The translations under genes and the position numbers were made by a program. Source: CAYMPH01 sp964529415 (GTDB lineage Bacteria; Spirochaetota; UBA4802; UBA5550). Taken from it: 64,000 nt of DNA. Below are positions 50,130-59,797 of this stretch, piece after piece. The DNA lies in NCBI GenBank assembly GCA_964529415.1, contig CAZGWD010000006.1:1-64000 (forward strand), in the 5' to 3' direction. Each line of letters begins with the position of its first letter. Position 1 is the stretch's first letter. Below the pieces are notes generated by a model. The model saw nothing but the letters and a program-made list of their open reading frames with translations. It had not been told where the DNA came from and did not search any database.

Positions 50130-52034
50130 ATGGTAAAAGCAGATAAAAATGATTTTGAGCTAATAGAAAAGCAGGCAAAATTTCTTTTAATAACCAAAGA
50201 AATACCTGATAGTAAAAAAGAGCTCGTAAATTCTCTTTTTACCAATGAAAAAATATCTCCTATAGAAAAATACAGTGCAATAATTGAACTGCTGAAAAAC
50301 TGTGAAGATAAAACCCGTCCGGATAAGTCCCTGAAGCAGAAAGATTCCGCAGCTCAGGCAGCTGCATCCTATGATATACTCGGCCCGACAGATACTTCTT
50401 ATTATATTGATTCAATTCAGGTTAAATTCAAAAGTCTGAAGATTTTCAGGAAAAGGTATCTTGCACATAAAAATAACAGATTCGGGATTGGAATAAAAAA
50501 AAGGCTGATACCATCAAAAAAATTATTAAAAATATTCAAGGATATCAGCGTTTATCAGGAATTAATTCTAAATAGCCTTCCGGATATCCTGCTCGATATT
50601 ATACGTGATCCTGAAATTGAAAGCCCTCTCATATTTAATTATCTGAGACTTTTCAGAAAATGGCTGACAGTCAAACCATTTACCGGAATCAGTTATGAAT
50701 CTATCAAATGGATGGAAAAAAATAATTTTGACAGGGAATTGAAGGAATTCATTAAAAAATATTTTTCTTTTCTTAAGCTCAAAAGCGAAATCAGGGAGGA
50801 AATGATTCTTCTTGTTGAAAACAAACTCCGCGGTTTATCGGATTTTAAAAAATATGAAATATCATCCGGCGATGATGTGAATATCAAGAAGGAAAAAGAA
50901 AAGGAAAATTTCGCAAGAGAAAAGCTTGTATATGAATATTTATCTATATTGAGATCTTTTCTTCCGGCTGTACAGGATGATAACGGTTTTATTTCAAGGC
51001 AGATCAATATTAATTACGGTGTAAGAAATTTTACGGAACTTCTGCTTTCCTGCGCAGAGGCTTTGATTTATCAGAGGCCTTTTACCCAGAGGGAACTCAT
51101 TGCCTATTATGAAATAGCAGCGCCTGTTGTAAGTGCCGATGTCTGGGACTACAGTGAAGATTTTCTGAAAAAAGCAGGGAAGGATCCAGCTACCAAAAAA
51201 AGAAGGCTAATCGATGCATTAAAAGGCAATCTTGAGGTATATGAAACAATTTATTTTATGGTGAACAATGATGACTCTGGAGTTAACAGGCTGATAAAAT
51301 CTGCAGAAATCCAGTGGAAAACCATAGATAAGAAAAAAATGAATCCTGAAGCGGTTTACGAGGAAAACTTTTTTAATTTTTTAGATGCTCTTCTGAATTA
51401 TTTCAAAAATACATTTACCCCGATACTGAACGGAACTCCTGTTTTTTTCAGGGATAATAACGGAAACACAATTCTCGGATCTGTTTTCGATCCGTTTTAT
51501 TTCGAAGAGGAAATGACCAGAGTCACTTCCATGCTTAATGAAATGCATTATTTTAAAAGCAATAATCCGACACTTGCAATTTCAAGAAAAGAAGTTAAGA
51601 AGATACTGGACGGCCAGATTAAAACAATGGCGCATGTTGAAACCTTTGTTAAAACAATCAGCGAGTTTTTTTATTCAACAGCTGTAAAACTTCAGATGCT
51701 TTACGATATGCATAAAAAATGGACCGTTTCTGAAAACAAGGAATCTTTGCGTGAAGGTTTAAGAACTCCTGTTGCCAGGGAAAAATATAATTTTGATAAT
51801 CCTTTACCTTTACCTTTTTCAGATTGCGTAATAACCGGGTTTGAAAGAGCCGAGCTGCTTTCATTAACTCTCATTGGGAAAATTCTTATTGATGAAACAT
51901 GCAGAGATGGAGTTGTTGTTGATATAATTTCTTTTTCTTATCAGCTCGCTTATGAATGTTTCAATACTAAAGTTTTCTATGACCTTGATCAGAGAAAAAC
52001 ATTAATGAAACGGCTCAAGGATCTTGACGTATAA
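50130..52034 (+). CDS. Hypothetical 634-residue protein
   Basis: I do not recognise a family. The protein has no signal peptide or membrane helix and only few cysteines; it is rich in Lys, Glu and aromatic residues and largely helical, with a basic central stretch (KKRLIPSKKLLKIFKDISVY). It may be a large cytosolic scaffold or regulator specific to this lineage. The ATG at 50130 has no strong ribosome binding site. Its end overlaps the convergent lipoprotein gene by 20 bases, tail to tail. Confidence 0.6.
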   Translation: MVKADKNDFELIEKQAKFLLITKEIPDSKKELVNSLFTNEKISPIEKYSAIIELLKNCEDKTRPDKSLKQKDSAAQAAASYDILGPTDTSYYIDSIQVKFKSLKIFRKRYLAHKNNRFGIGIKKRLIPSKKLLKIFKDISVYQELILNSLPDILLDIIRDPEIESPLIFNYLRLFRKWLTVKPFTGISYESIKWMEKNNFDRELKEFIKKYFSFLKLKSEIREEMILLVENKLRGLSDFKKYEISSGDDVNIKKEKEKENFAREKLVYEYLSILRSFLPAVQDDNGFISRQININYGVRNFTELLLSCAEALIYQRPFTQRELIAYYEIAAPVVSADVWDYSEDFLKKAGKDPATKKRRLIDALKGNLEVYETIYFMVNNDDSGVNRLIKSAEIQWKTIDKKKMNPEAVYEENFFNFLDALLNYFKNTFTPILNGTPVFFRDNNGNTILGSVFDPFYFEEEMTRVTSMLNEMHYFKSNNPTLAISRKEVKKILDGQIKTMAHVETFVKTISEFFYSTAVKLQMLYDMHKKWTVSENKESLREGLRTPVAREKYNFDNPLPLPFSDCVITGFERAELLSLTLIGKILIDETCRDGVVVDIISFSYQLAYECFNTKVFYDLDQRKTLMKRLKDLDV

Positions 52035-53094
52035 CTGAATAAGGTATTTTAATCAGAACCGGCTGGTAAACTGCAGGATTAATGAATACTGCATATATGA
52101 ATTTTTCAGAATGAAATATTTCCTTGCCGGAATAGTAAAACATGAAAGGTCTTTTATCGATTTTAGGAAGTTTTTGCGGAGTATAAATGTTTTTCTCCTG
52201 TCCGATTTTATTAAAATCGGAAAATACTGCAGTTTTTAAAATGCCATCCAGTCCCATAAATATTACAATATAAGATTTTAAATATTCATTATATGATAAG
52301 GAAAATTCCCCTGCAGCAGGACTGAAAAAAGTTCCAGCTTCAGAAAATTTATCAAGCCAGGTTCCATCCTGCGAAAGGTACTCATATTTATCTGTATTAA
52401 CGAAATTCTGTAAAATGGTTCTTGCGAAATATATGCAGGGCAATCCGGCATTATTTGTCTTTCTGCCTGCAATATAAATAAATGAATCTTTTTTAATCAC
52501 TGCATCGCCCAGTGAGATCATGCCTGGCGGATTCAGCTCTTTGATTGACGTTGTTTCTGCTTTTAAAATTGTATTTTCTGAGGTATCAATTTTTATTTCA
52601 GCAATCCCGTTTGCAATAATTTTAAATGGATTATTTTTATCTGCAACTAATTTTATTTTTACGTAAAACAGGAAAATTTTTCCTTCGAGTTCAATTCCGT
52701 CAAGCGGCCAAACTCTGATATGATTTACTGGATATTTTTCTCTGATTAGTTCAGTTGGATATTTATTTTTATTTAATGAATAAAAATTAAACTTCAAATC
52801 AGATATATTATTTTCAGTTAATTTTTCAGTAACAGCAATTGAATTCGGGATCATTTTTTCCATAACTGCAGAGTTTTCAAAAGTGTCATTTACTGTTGGA
52901 GGATTTTTCCATTCACCGAGTATTGTATCACCGAATGTCCATATAACTTTTCCGCTTTTTGTTTCAATGTTTGAAAAACCATCAAGACCGACAATAGACT
53001 TCCCGCGGTTCTGGGCGAAAAAACCCAGATTTTCAACCTGCGGTTTTGAACAGGAAAGTGAAATAGAAAGAATAAGAAATATTATTTTTTTCAT
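52015..53094 (-). CDS. Lipoprotein with a DUF4185/beta-propeller-like domain
   Basis: A 359-residue protein with a lipoprotein signal (MKKIIFLILSISLSCSKPQ, Cys15 in the lipobox). The mature start IVGLDGFSNIETKSGKVIWT then FGDTILGEWKN resembles the DUF4185/glycosidase-like beta-propeller start, in which a WxFGDT motif is typical. Later strands (for example YIAGRKTNNAGLPCIYF) fit blades of the propeller. It should be surface or periplasmic and may bind or degrade a glycan. The family call is tentative. The 3' end overlaps the convergent 634-residue gene by 20 bases. Confidence 0.6.
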   Translation of the reverse strand: MKKIIFLILSISLSCSKPQVENLGFFAQNRGKSIVGLDGFSNIETKSGKVIWTFGDTILGEWKNPPTVNDTFENSAVMEKMIPNSIAVTEKLTENNISDLKFNFYSLNKNKYPTELIREKYPVNHIRVWPLDGIELEGKIFLFYVKIKLVADKNNPFKIIANGIAEIKIDTSENTILKAETTSIKELNPPGMISLGDAVIKKDSFIYIAGRKTNNAGLPCIYFARTILQNFVNTDKYEYLSQDGTWLDKFSEAGTFFSPAAGEFSLSYNEYLKSYIVIFMGLDGILKTAVFSDFNKIGQEKNIYTPQKLPKIDKRPFMFYYSGKEIFHSEKFIYAVFINPAVYQPVLIKIPYSVIRQDP

Positions 53095-53210
53095 GATAAT
53101 TACTTTATCTGCATATTATGAAAATTCAAGCAGAATTTTAAATAGTTCTCGATTAATTTTTTATATCAAAATTTTATTGTTTATAATATATACTACAGGA
53201 TTGAAATTAT

Positions 53211-54200
53211 ATGCTGAACGATGCAGAAAAAAAATTTCTGAAAAACAAAATCGGTTCTGATTATATATCAGAAAAGCTTGCAGGGGATGCATCCAGCCGT
53301 ATTTACTATAGAATTTCAACTGAATTGAAATCATATATTCTCTGCTCTGATCCGAATTTTATTGTCAGTAATCCTGCTGAATATCCGTTTATAAAAATCA
53401 GGGACCTTTTTTTTAATAATAGTGTTGCAGTACCGGAGATATATAATTATGATTCTTCAATAGGATGCATTCTTCAGAGCGATCACAGCGATGAACTTTT
53501 ATTGAAAAAAATTGAAAATTCATCAGGTTCAGATAGAATAAATTTATATAAACCCGCAATTAACGAGCTGTTGAAAATTCAAGGCATAAAAGGTTCTGAT
53601 ACAGAAATTCCCTTCTCGATTTCATTTGATGTTGAAAAGCTGATGTTTGAATTTAATTTTTTCATTGAGAATACATTGAAAATTCATTTCGGATTTGATT
53701 CTGATGATGAATTAAAAAGGCTGAATGAATATTTTCAGGAAATCTGCAGATTGTTGTATCAGCCGTCATTATTTGTTCTCTGCCACAGGGATTTCCATTC
53801 AAGGAATATTTTATATTCCAATGGCAGACATTTTGTAATAGATTTCCAGGATGCGCGAATGGGTTTGCCGCAATATGATCTTGCATCTCTGCTTAGAGAC
53901 TCATACATGACTCTTTCCGGAATGGAACATGATGAATTATTTAATTATTATTATGAATTATCTTATAAGAAAATTCATAATATGGATATAGAGAAATTTA
54001 CATATTATTATGATATTGTATCGTTTCAAAGAAATATTAAAGCTGTTGGTTCATTCGGATATCTTACCCATATCAAAAAATTAAGTTACTATGAGAAATT
54101 TATTGAAAGCACATTGCGTTCCGCTTCAGTTTTTTCATTAAAAATACCTGAGCTTGCACTTGCAATGAAAATAATTTTAAAAGGTGCAGGTTTGCAATGA
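53211..54200 (+). CDS. amgK: Sugar kinase of the AmgK type (aminoglycoside phosphotransferase fold)
   Basis: A 329-residue APH-fold kinase. The catalytic loop is LCHRDFHSRNILYSNG (Asp in HRDF, Asn in RN; near residues 187-202) and the metal motif is VIDFQDARMGLPQYDL (near residues 206-221), as in AmgK. AmgK phosphorylates N-acetylmuramate or N-acetylglucosamine at C1 in peptidoglycan recycling. The partner MurU-type gene overlaps its end by four bases. I infer a recycling role from this pair; the rest of the pathway is not in the window. Confidence 0.85.
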   Translation: MLNDAEKKFLKNKIGSDYISEKLAGDASSRIYYRISTELKSYILCSDPNFIVSNPAEYPFIKIRDLFFNNSVAVPEIYNYDSSIGCILQSDHSDELLLKKIENSSGSDRINLYKPAINELLKIQGIKGSDTEIPFSISFDVEKLMFEFNFFIENTLKIHFGFDSDDELKRLNEYFQEICRLLYQPSLFVLCHRDFHSRNILYSNGRHFVIDFQDARMGLPQYDLASLLRDSYMTLSGMEHDELFNYYYELSYKKIHNMDIEKFTYYYDIVSFQRNIKAVGSFGYLTHIKKLSYYEKFIESTLRSASVFSLKIPELALAMKIILKGAGLQ

Positions 54201-54934
54201 AAGCATTTCTTCTTGCTGCCGGCTACGGCGAAAGATTAAAACCTCTGACAGATAAAACACCGAAACCCCTGATTGAGATTTTCGGCATTCCGCTTATCTG
54301 CTATTCCATTGCAATGATCAGAGATGCAGGCATTAAGGATGTAATTTGTAATTTGCATTATAAGCATGATGATATTAAAAATTTTTTCAAAAAGAATAAT
54401 TATTTCGGTCTTAATATTGAGTTTTCTATTGAAGAAAAAATACTTGGTACAGGCGGCGGTCTGAAAAAATGTGAAGATATGTTAAGCGGTGATAATTTTG
54501 CTGTAGTAAACAGCGATATAATTACTGATCTTGATCTTGATGCAGCGTGCAGGATTTTTATTGAAAAAAAAACACCTGGAATGACAATCCTGTGCAAGCC
54601 GTTAAACGGCAATTCAACAGTTTCTGTTGACAATAATCTTGTAGCTGATTTTAAAAATGATTTAAAAAGCGGAATTAAACCTCAGTATGAGTTCAGCGGA
54701 ATATCTGTTTTATCTCCTTCTATATTTAAATATCTGACTATTGATTTTTCAAGTGTGGTATACACAGGATTTACCGGTCTGATAAAAAATGAATCGCTGA
54801 TATATTATGTTCATGAAGGCTTCTGGCAGGATATTGGAACTATTGAGTCTATTGAAAAAATAAAAACGATTCCATCTGATTTAAAGGATGTTTTAGTCAG
54901 CAGAGTTCTGAAATATTTATATGAAAAGGTCTGA
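54197..54934 (+). CDS. murU: MurNAc-1-phosphate uridylyltransferase (MurU-like)
   Basis: A 245-residue nucleotidyltransferase. The nucleotide-binding motif LLAAGYGERLKPLTDKTPKP (from residue 5) and the VVNSDIITDLDL metal site (near residues 103-114) are as in MurU and GlmU-type enzymes. In the AmgK/MurU salvage route, MurNAc-1-phosphate becomes UDP-MurNAc and bypasses MurA, the target of fosfomycin. The ATG overlaps the amgK stop. Confidence 0.87.
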   Translation: MKAFLLAAGYGERLKPLTDKTPKPLIEIFGIPLICYSIAMIRDAGIKDVICNLHYKHDDIKNFFKKNNYFGLNIEFSIEEKILGTGGGLKKCEDMLSGDNFAVVNSDIITDLDLDAACRIFIEKKTPGMTILCKPLNGNSTVSVDNNLVADFKNDLKSGIKPQYEFSGISVLSPSIFKYLTIDFSSVVYTGFTGLIKNESLIYYVHEGFWQDIGTIESIEKIKTIPSDLKDVLVSRVLKYLYEKV

Positions 54935-54949
54935 CACTAAAGTTGTTTT

Positions 54950-54972
54950 ACCCCTCCCTTGACGGGAGGGGT
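54950..54972. terminator. Compact hairpin between murU and the porin-like gene
   Basis: ACCCCTCCC (54950-54958) and GGGAGGGGT (54964-54972) form a strong nine-pair stem around a 5-base loop between convergent genes. It resembles the ends of the C/G-tract repeats elsewhere in the window, and could be a single solo end. Confidence 0.7.
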
Positions 54973-54987
54973 GAGGGTGATTTAAAA

Positions 54988-56352
54988 TTACTTAACTTTT
55001 TCTTCAGCTTTCTTTTCGGTTGTATCTTCCCTGATTATTGTATTATCTTTTGGTTTTGTTTCGATAAATGCTCCAATAAAAATAATCCGAACCTCATGAT
55101 TTCCATATTGAACCGGCAAGGAAGCATTATAAGGTCCATTTATTGGATTCCCGGCAGATGAATAATTATTTCTTACTGCATTTATAGCATAAGCATAATC
55201 AATTAAAACTGGAAGAACATTTGCTATTTTAAAATAGATGTTAAGCGAAATACTGTATGTCACCTCTTGAAGAGCCGGATATGAAACATAGCCGTTAGCA
55301 GTAGGCGGTGCATATGAAGCAAACTGCAGGTGCGGAGCTATAACTTTATTATCATGAGGTATGTAGAGAATATTGAATCCAGGCTGAAGCCTGAATCCCC
55401 AGAACGGCAGAGGAATACCGAACTTTAAATTCGCCATTATATATTTATCTGAATAAAATTCTGCATAATAAAGACCTGGCATATCTGCATTATCAGCAAC
55501 AAGATTTCCTATTTTATCTGCATTGTTTGTGTCTACATTTACGGCATAATGCCCCTTGGCTTCAAATTTCAGGTTAAAATCTCCTTTGAAATTATAAAAG
55601 AGCCCGAGATTAAGATAAAATTTATGAGTATTCGGATCTATTGGTATAAAAGTGTCTCCGGTTAAAGGCAGGCTGTAGCTGGTTCTATTTGTATAATTGT
55701 GTTTAAATTTGACTGACCAGCCATGTCGAATAATGGAAAGCTCTCTTTCCTCCATTTTTCCTCCGGAGAAATCTCCGCTTGATTGAAGCCAGTATTCTAT
55801 TGTGTGTTCCCAGTGAGGCAATGGCGGCCTGTCCATATCAGTGTCAATATCATCAGATCCTTTTTCATTGTACCAGTGGTTTGCCGGTTTATACATTAAC
55901 CTGCCCGTTAGATAGTTTTTAAAAAAGTTGAATTCATAAAATAATTCAACTCCGAGTGTTATACCGCCCGAAAAAGCCCCTCCAATTACTCTATTTGGAT
56001 TTTCATAACCCATATAATAAAAATGGTCCACAGCTATAGTGGAATGACACCAGATCGGTTTTATTCCAATATGAAGCATATCTGTATTGTATCCCCATTG
56101 AGTGTATACTGTTGTTGTTGTTGCTCCAAGCTGTCCATACCAGCCTGTTTCTCCGAAATAATAAATCAGATCAAGAAACAATATCGGAGATGATATCTCA
56201 TATGTAAAAGCCTTCTGGCCCTGATTCGCAAAATTCTGGTCCCAGCCGAGTGCAACAATTATATTATAATCTCTTTTTACTGCTTTGCTGTATGCATCAG
56301 CTGCTGATAGAGATATAATTGCACATATAGCAGCTGTTAGTATTTTTTTCAT
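54988..56352 (-). CDS. Outer membrane beta-barrel protein (porin-like)
   Basis: A 454-residue protein with a signal peptide (MKKILTAAICAIISLSAADA, cleavage near YSKA), then long alternating beta strands with many aromatic residues (WYGQLGATTTTVYTQWGYN and so on), which suggest a large outer membrane barrel. A charged tail (EDTTEKKAEEKVK) follows the last strand, unusual because barrels normally end in an aromatic residue. The gene is convergent with murU. No specific function can be assigned. Confidence 0.68.
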   Translation of the reverse strand: MKKILTAAICAIISLSAADAYSKAVKRDYNIIVALGWDQNFANQGQKAFTYEISSPILFLDLIYYFGETGWYGQLGATTTTVYTQWGYNTDMLHIGIKPIWCHSTIAVDHFYYMGYENPNRVIGGAFSGGITLGVELFYEFNFFKNYLTGRLMYKPANHWYNEKGSDDIDTDMDRPPLPHWEHTIEYWLQSSGDFSGGKMEERELSIIRHGWSVKFKHNYTNRTSYSLPLTGDTFIPIDPNTHKFYLNLGLFYNFKGDFNLKFEAKGHYAVNVDTNNADKIGNLVADNADMPGLYYAEFYSDKYIMANLKFGIPLPFWGFRLQPGFNILYIPHDNKVIAPHLQFASYAPPTANGYVSYPALQEVTYSISLNIYFKIANVLPVLIDYAYAINAVRNNYSSAGNPINGPYNASLPVQYGNHEVRIIFIGAFIETKPKDNTIIREDTTEKKAEEKVK

Positions 56353-56460
56353 ATTTATTTCCTCCGGATTTTTCCTTAACCGGATGAGTTTTACATACTT
56401 TGAATTTTGTTCAACTATAATTTGAAAAATGCGGGAAAAAAAATTGTTAAATGAGTTTTT

Positions 56461-57996
56461 TCAGATATTATTGTCTGATTTAATGACATTTATTGCTTTT
56501 CGGATATATCCGGTAATATCTCCGGCTTTCATGGATGAAAATTTATTTTCTATTAAAAATAAATCAGCGCAAAGGCCGTGGATGTATGCACCCATGCCTG
56601 CGGATAATGTGTCCGGAATATTTCTCAGCATAAGCGCTCCGATGATGCCGGATAAAACATCACCTGATCCGGCACAGGCAAGGAGTCTGTTCCCTGTTGT
56701 ATTTATAATTGAATTTTCTCCATCTGATATAATGGAAGAAGGGCCTTTTAATACAGTAACAGATCCTGTTTCTGCAGCAGTTTTTTTAGCAGAAGAAAGC
56801 CTGTCATTTCTGATATTATCAATGCTCTGTCCGAGGAGCCGCGAGGCTTCCATGAAGTGCGGTGTTGTTATAATGCTGATTTTGTTATTGAATTTTAATT
56901 TTTCTTTCAAAATTGAAAGATGATAGAGCCCATCACCGTCTATCAGAACTTTTTTAATTGTTGATTTTTCTATATATTTGAAAAATGCGCTGAATACTGC
57001 AGACGAAAATGAATCTCTTCCAAGTCCCGGACCTATTATGCATCCGTCATATTTTCTTTCTGTAATTAAATTTAAAATTTCTTTTTCTATATCTGTCTCA
57101 GAAATCCCTTCTGTAATAAGTTCAGGAATTTTACCTGCAATAATATTTCTTGAATTTTCAGTTGTTATTAAAGCTGCAAGACCTATTCCTGTTTCAAATG
57201 CCGCCAATGCTGAAAGCATTATTGCGCCTTCCATGCCGTCAAATCCGCCAATTAGAAGAAGTGTTCCGTTTTCAGTTTTATGAATATCATCCTGAATATC
57301 AGATTTTAAATAGTTTGCGTATAATTCAGGGCAGGCGAGTGATATTTTAATTTCGGCAGATTCAGTTAATTTTTTCGGGAAACCTATATCAGCAACATGG
57401 ACTTTGCCGCAGAATTTTTTATTCGGATAAATAGAAAGTGAAATTTTAGGAATGCCCATGGTTACAGTAGCATCAGCGCGGATGGTTTCAGTTTCAGCAG
57501 CTTGACCGTCAGAACCCATTCCGCTTGGAATGTCGAGCGAAACAATTTTAATGCCGGATTTATTTATCAGGCTGATTATTTCTGCAATTTCTTCGCGCGG
57601 TAAGCCTGTGAATCCTGTTCCTGTTATTGCATCAATGATAAGATCATATGTTCTGATATCAGCAAACTCATGAATATTCTTCACTGATATTTCTGATTTA
57701 ATGCAGAGGTCATGATAAAGTTTTGCAGATTCAGTTAATTTTTTACTGTCTCCGCAAAGTATTACATCACATTTAATGCCGCTGTTGGTTAAAATATATG
57801 CTGTAACAAATCCATCTCCACCGTTGTTGCCTGTACCGCAGAAAATTAATATTTTATTCAGAGGTAAAAAATTATCAGTTATAAATTTTGCAGATTCATA
57901 GCCTGCATTATACATTAAAACTGATTGCGGAATTCCATATTCAGCAATAGAAATTCTGTCAATCTCCCTTATCTGGTCTGCTGTTGCAACTTTCAT
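56461..57996 (-). CDS. nnr: Bifunctional NAD(P)H-hydrate epimerase/dehydratase
   Basis: A 511-residue fusion of two repair enzymes. The N-terminal epimerase (YjeF_N) has GTGNNGGDGFV (about residues 53-63) and DIPSGMGSDGQ. The C-terminal ATP/ADP-dependent dehydratase (YjeF_C) has LLIGGFDGMEGA, the KGPSSIISD region and LACAGSGDVLSGIIGALML. The enzyme restores hydrated NADH and NADPH. The frame opens at 58023, but MKVATADQIREID at 57996 is the family start. It lies directly after the gene at 58001 on the same strand. Confidence 0.95.
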   Translation of the reverse strand: MKVATADQIREIDRISIAEYGIPQSVLMYNAGYESAKFITDNFLPLNKILIFCGTGNNGGDGFVTAYILTNSGIKCDVILCGDSKKLTESAKLYHDLCIKSEISVKNIHEFADIRTYDLIIDAITGTGFTGLPREEIAEIISLINKSGIKIVSLDIPSGMGSDGQAAETETIRADATVTMGIPKISLSIYPNKKFCGKVHVADIGFPKKLTESAEIKISLACPELYANYLKSDIQDDIHKTENGTLLLIGGFDGMEGAIMLSALAAFETGIGLAALITTENSRNIIAGKIPELITEGISETDIEKEILNLITERKYDGCIIGPGLGRDSFSSAVFSAFFKYIEKSTIKKVLIDGDGLYHLSILKEKLKFNNKISIITTPHFMEASRLLGQSIDNIRNDRLSSAKKTAAETGSVTVLKGPSSIISDGENSIINTTGNRLLACAGSGDVLSGIIGALMLRNIPDTLSAGMGAYIHGLCADLFLIENKFSSMKAGDITGYIRKAINVIKSDNNI

Positions 57997-58000
57997 ATTT

Positions 58001-59062
58001 TTATTCCCATTGCAGAAGTTCAATACCGTCTTTTCTGATATGATAAGAATAAAATTTTCCTGTTTTATCGCTCATTATTCTTGAATATAAATTATTTGTA
58101 TCGTCAATTTTAAGAGAAATATTATTCAGGACATTGCCGTCAAGATTGCAAAGCATGAATTTTACGCTGTTTTTATCTACATTCCAGAAATAGATGATTT
58201 TATCATCAGCGAGATTAAATAGAACATTTTTCGGGTCAGGTATGGTAATTATCAGCCTCTCGATTTTTCCGGATTTTATGGAGTATTCAAATACTTTTCT
58301 GTATTTGAATCTAAGTTCATGGTAGTATGCAACTGATATAAGCAGATTTTCACCGTTTTGAAATATTTTTACATTTTCAATTTTCCCTGTATAAATATTT
58401 GAGTCTTCTTTTTCTTTGAATTCAAGTCCGGATAGATTTATAAAATAGTCCCTTTTCTTTTCTTCGAATCTGAATACGCTCCATGAATCAAAAGATCTTG
58501 AAACTACAAAAAGTCTTCCCTGTTTGTCTATATCAAGAAATTCAATGTAATAAAACGGAAGGTCAGGTGTTCCTCTCTGGCCTAATGTGTATTGAAGATC
58601 CCCGTCCTTATTAAATACCAGAATATAGGATGGAGCGAAATCTGTTTCCTCCTGAGACGGTTTGGGCATTGCAGCTGTTCTTGTTACTCGGTTCTGAATA
58701 TAAATATTTTTCCTGTTATCAATTGTGTATGATCCCATTATGTTGAAATTAAAATTTGACTGCTTGATTTTAGACTGGGGCTGGGGTTTTGTCTGGCCTA
58801 TCAGAAGCTCAACTTTTCCGTCTGAGTCAAGCAGCTGTACACGTTTCATTGTATTATCTGTTAAAAGAATTTTATCATTAAATATTCCAATATAAGTTGA
58901 AAGACTGTCAAGGCCGTTATCGTCTATTTTTATATAGGCAAATCCCGGTTCGGAACCGTTTTTTATAAAGAGCAGTTTAGAGGGTTTCATTGAGCTAACT
59001 CTCCACTGGCTGCAGGATAAAACTGTACTGAGAATTAAAAGTGTGAGTATTTTTTTTATCAT
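58001..59062 (-). CDS. Lipoprotein with beta-propeller-like repeats
   Basis: A 353-residue protein with a lipoprotein signal (MIKKILTLLILSTVLSCSQW, Cys17 in the lipobox). The mature part has repeated strand segments with hydrophobic-charged alternation (for example ILVFNKDGDLQYTLGQRGTP and FLDIDKQGRLFVVSRSFDSW) that fit a six-bladed NHL-type propeller, as in some Leptospira lipoproteins. It overlaps the HEPN gene by four bases, so it is translated with it, although no functional link is obvious. Confidence 0.65.
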   Translation of the reverse strand: MIKKILTLLILSTVLSCSQWRVSSMKPSKLLFIKNGSEPGFAYIKIDDNGLDSLSTYIGIFNDKILLTDNTMKRVQLLDSDGKVELLIGQTKPQPQSKIKQSNFNFNIMGSYTIDNRKNIYIQNRVTRTAAMPKPSQEETDFAPSYILVFNKDGDLQYTLGQRGTPDLPFYYIEFLDIDKQGRLFVVSRSFDSWSVFRFEEKKRDYFINLSGLEFKEKEDSNIYTGKIENVKIFQNGENLLISVAYYHELRFKYRKVFEYSIKSGKIERLIITIPDPKNVLFNLADDKIIYFWNVDKNSVKFMLCNLDGNVLNNISLKIDDTNNLYSRIMSDKTGKFYSYHIRKDGIELLQWE

Positions 59063-59460
59063 AAAATTCCTCGGTTATTCTGGAAATTTTTCCAATATAA
59101 AAGTTTTAATTTTTTAACATCATTTAAGGCAGTTTCAGAATCTTTCTCATTTATTTCTATATTTGAAGGATATCTAGAAGTTACAGAAAATATATTCAGT
59201 CTAATACATTCATTCAATATATTTTTAAAACTATTTTCGATTTTCGAACAAATTGAGTTTAATAAAATAAGATTATGTGATTTTTCAAACTCAATTCCAT
59301 TAAATACAAGATAAGCTTTTAAATATTTTTCTGCACATTGCTGACAGTGAAAACAAATAATTTCTAATGGTTTCGGATAACTTTTTGAAAGAATTTCAGA
59401 AGCAAGTAAATCTTTTTCAGCATAATCTACCCATTCTTGAAATTCTTTGGATTTATCCAT
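59059..59460 (-). CDS. HEPN domain protein
   Basis: A 133-residue HEPN-type protein with the pattern ICFHCQQCAEKYLKAYLVFNG in the middle (quoted in parts: ICFHCQQCAEKYL then KAYLVFNG) and an opening WVDYAEKDLLASEILSK. Such proteins pair with MNT nucleotidyltransferases, and some pairs are toxin-antitoxin modules. The RNase motif R-x4-6-H is not obvious here, so toxicity is doubtful. The MNT partner lies upstream with an 8-base overlap. Confidence 0.82.
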   Translation of the reverse strand: MDKSKEFQEWVDYAEKDLLASEILSKSYPKPLEIICFHCQQCAEKYLKAYLVFNGIEFEKSHNLILLNSICSKIENSFKNILNECIRLNIFSVTSRYPSNIEINEKDSETALNDVKKLKLLYWKNFQNNRGIL

Positions 59461-59797
59461 AAATGACTAAACCTTTTTTTGAAATTGTTTTTTCAATAGT
59501 TGATATAGAGTCGGCTCTATTTTCAAAATCTTCTGGTTTGTATACCAGAATGTCAACTGGATATTGTAAATTTTTGTAAATAGAAGATTGTATATCTGTT
59601 ATTATATCAATTTTTCTTCTATTGTCGTCAGTAATGATGCACAAATCTATATCACTGCCTTTTGTAGGCACACCATAAGCATATGAGCCGAAAAGAATTA
59701 TTTTTTTTACATTTATTATTGATCTGATAGTATTAATTATTTCATTTATAACTATTTGAACTTTATTATCGATTTTATATGGAATATCTAAAGGCAT
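59453..59797 (-). CDS. MNT-type nucleotidyltransferase
   Basis: A 114-residue minimal nucleotidyltransferase with the signature GSYAYGVPTKGSDIDLCI (near residues 39-56): G-S, and D-x-D for metal binding. It pairs with the HEPN protein encoded downstream, and such pairs are common as toxin-antitoxin or housekeeping modules. The open frame extends to 59896, but the start MPLDIPYKIDNKVQ at 59797 is the family length; its ribosome binding site is weak. The gene would be the first of the minus-strand run with the HEPN, propeller and nnr genes. Confidence 0.85.
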   Translation of the reverse strand: MPLDIPYKIDNKVQIVINEIINTIRSIINVKKIILFGSYAYGVPTKGSDIDLCIITDDNRRKIDIITDIQSSIYKNLQYPVDILVYKPEDFENRADSISTIEKTISKKGLVIYG

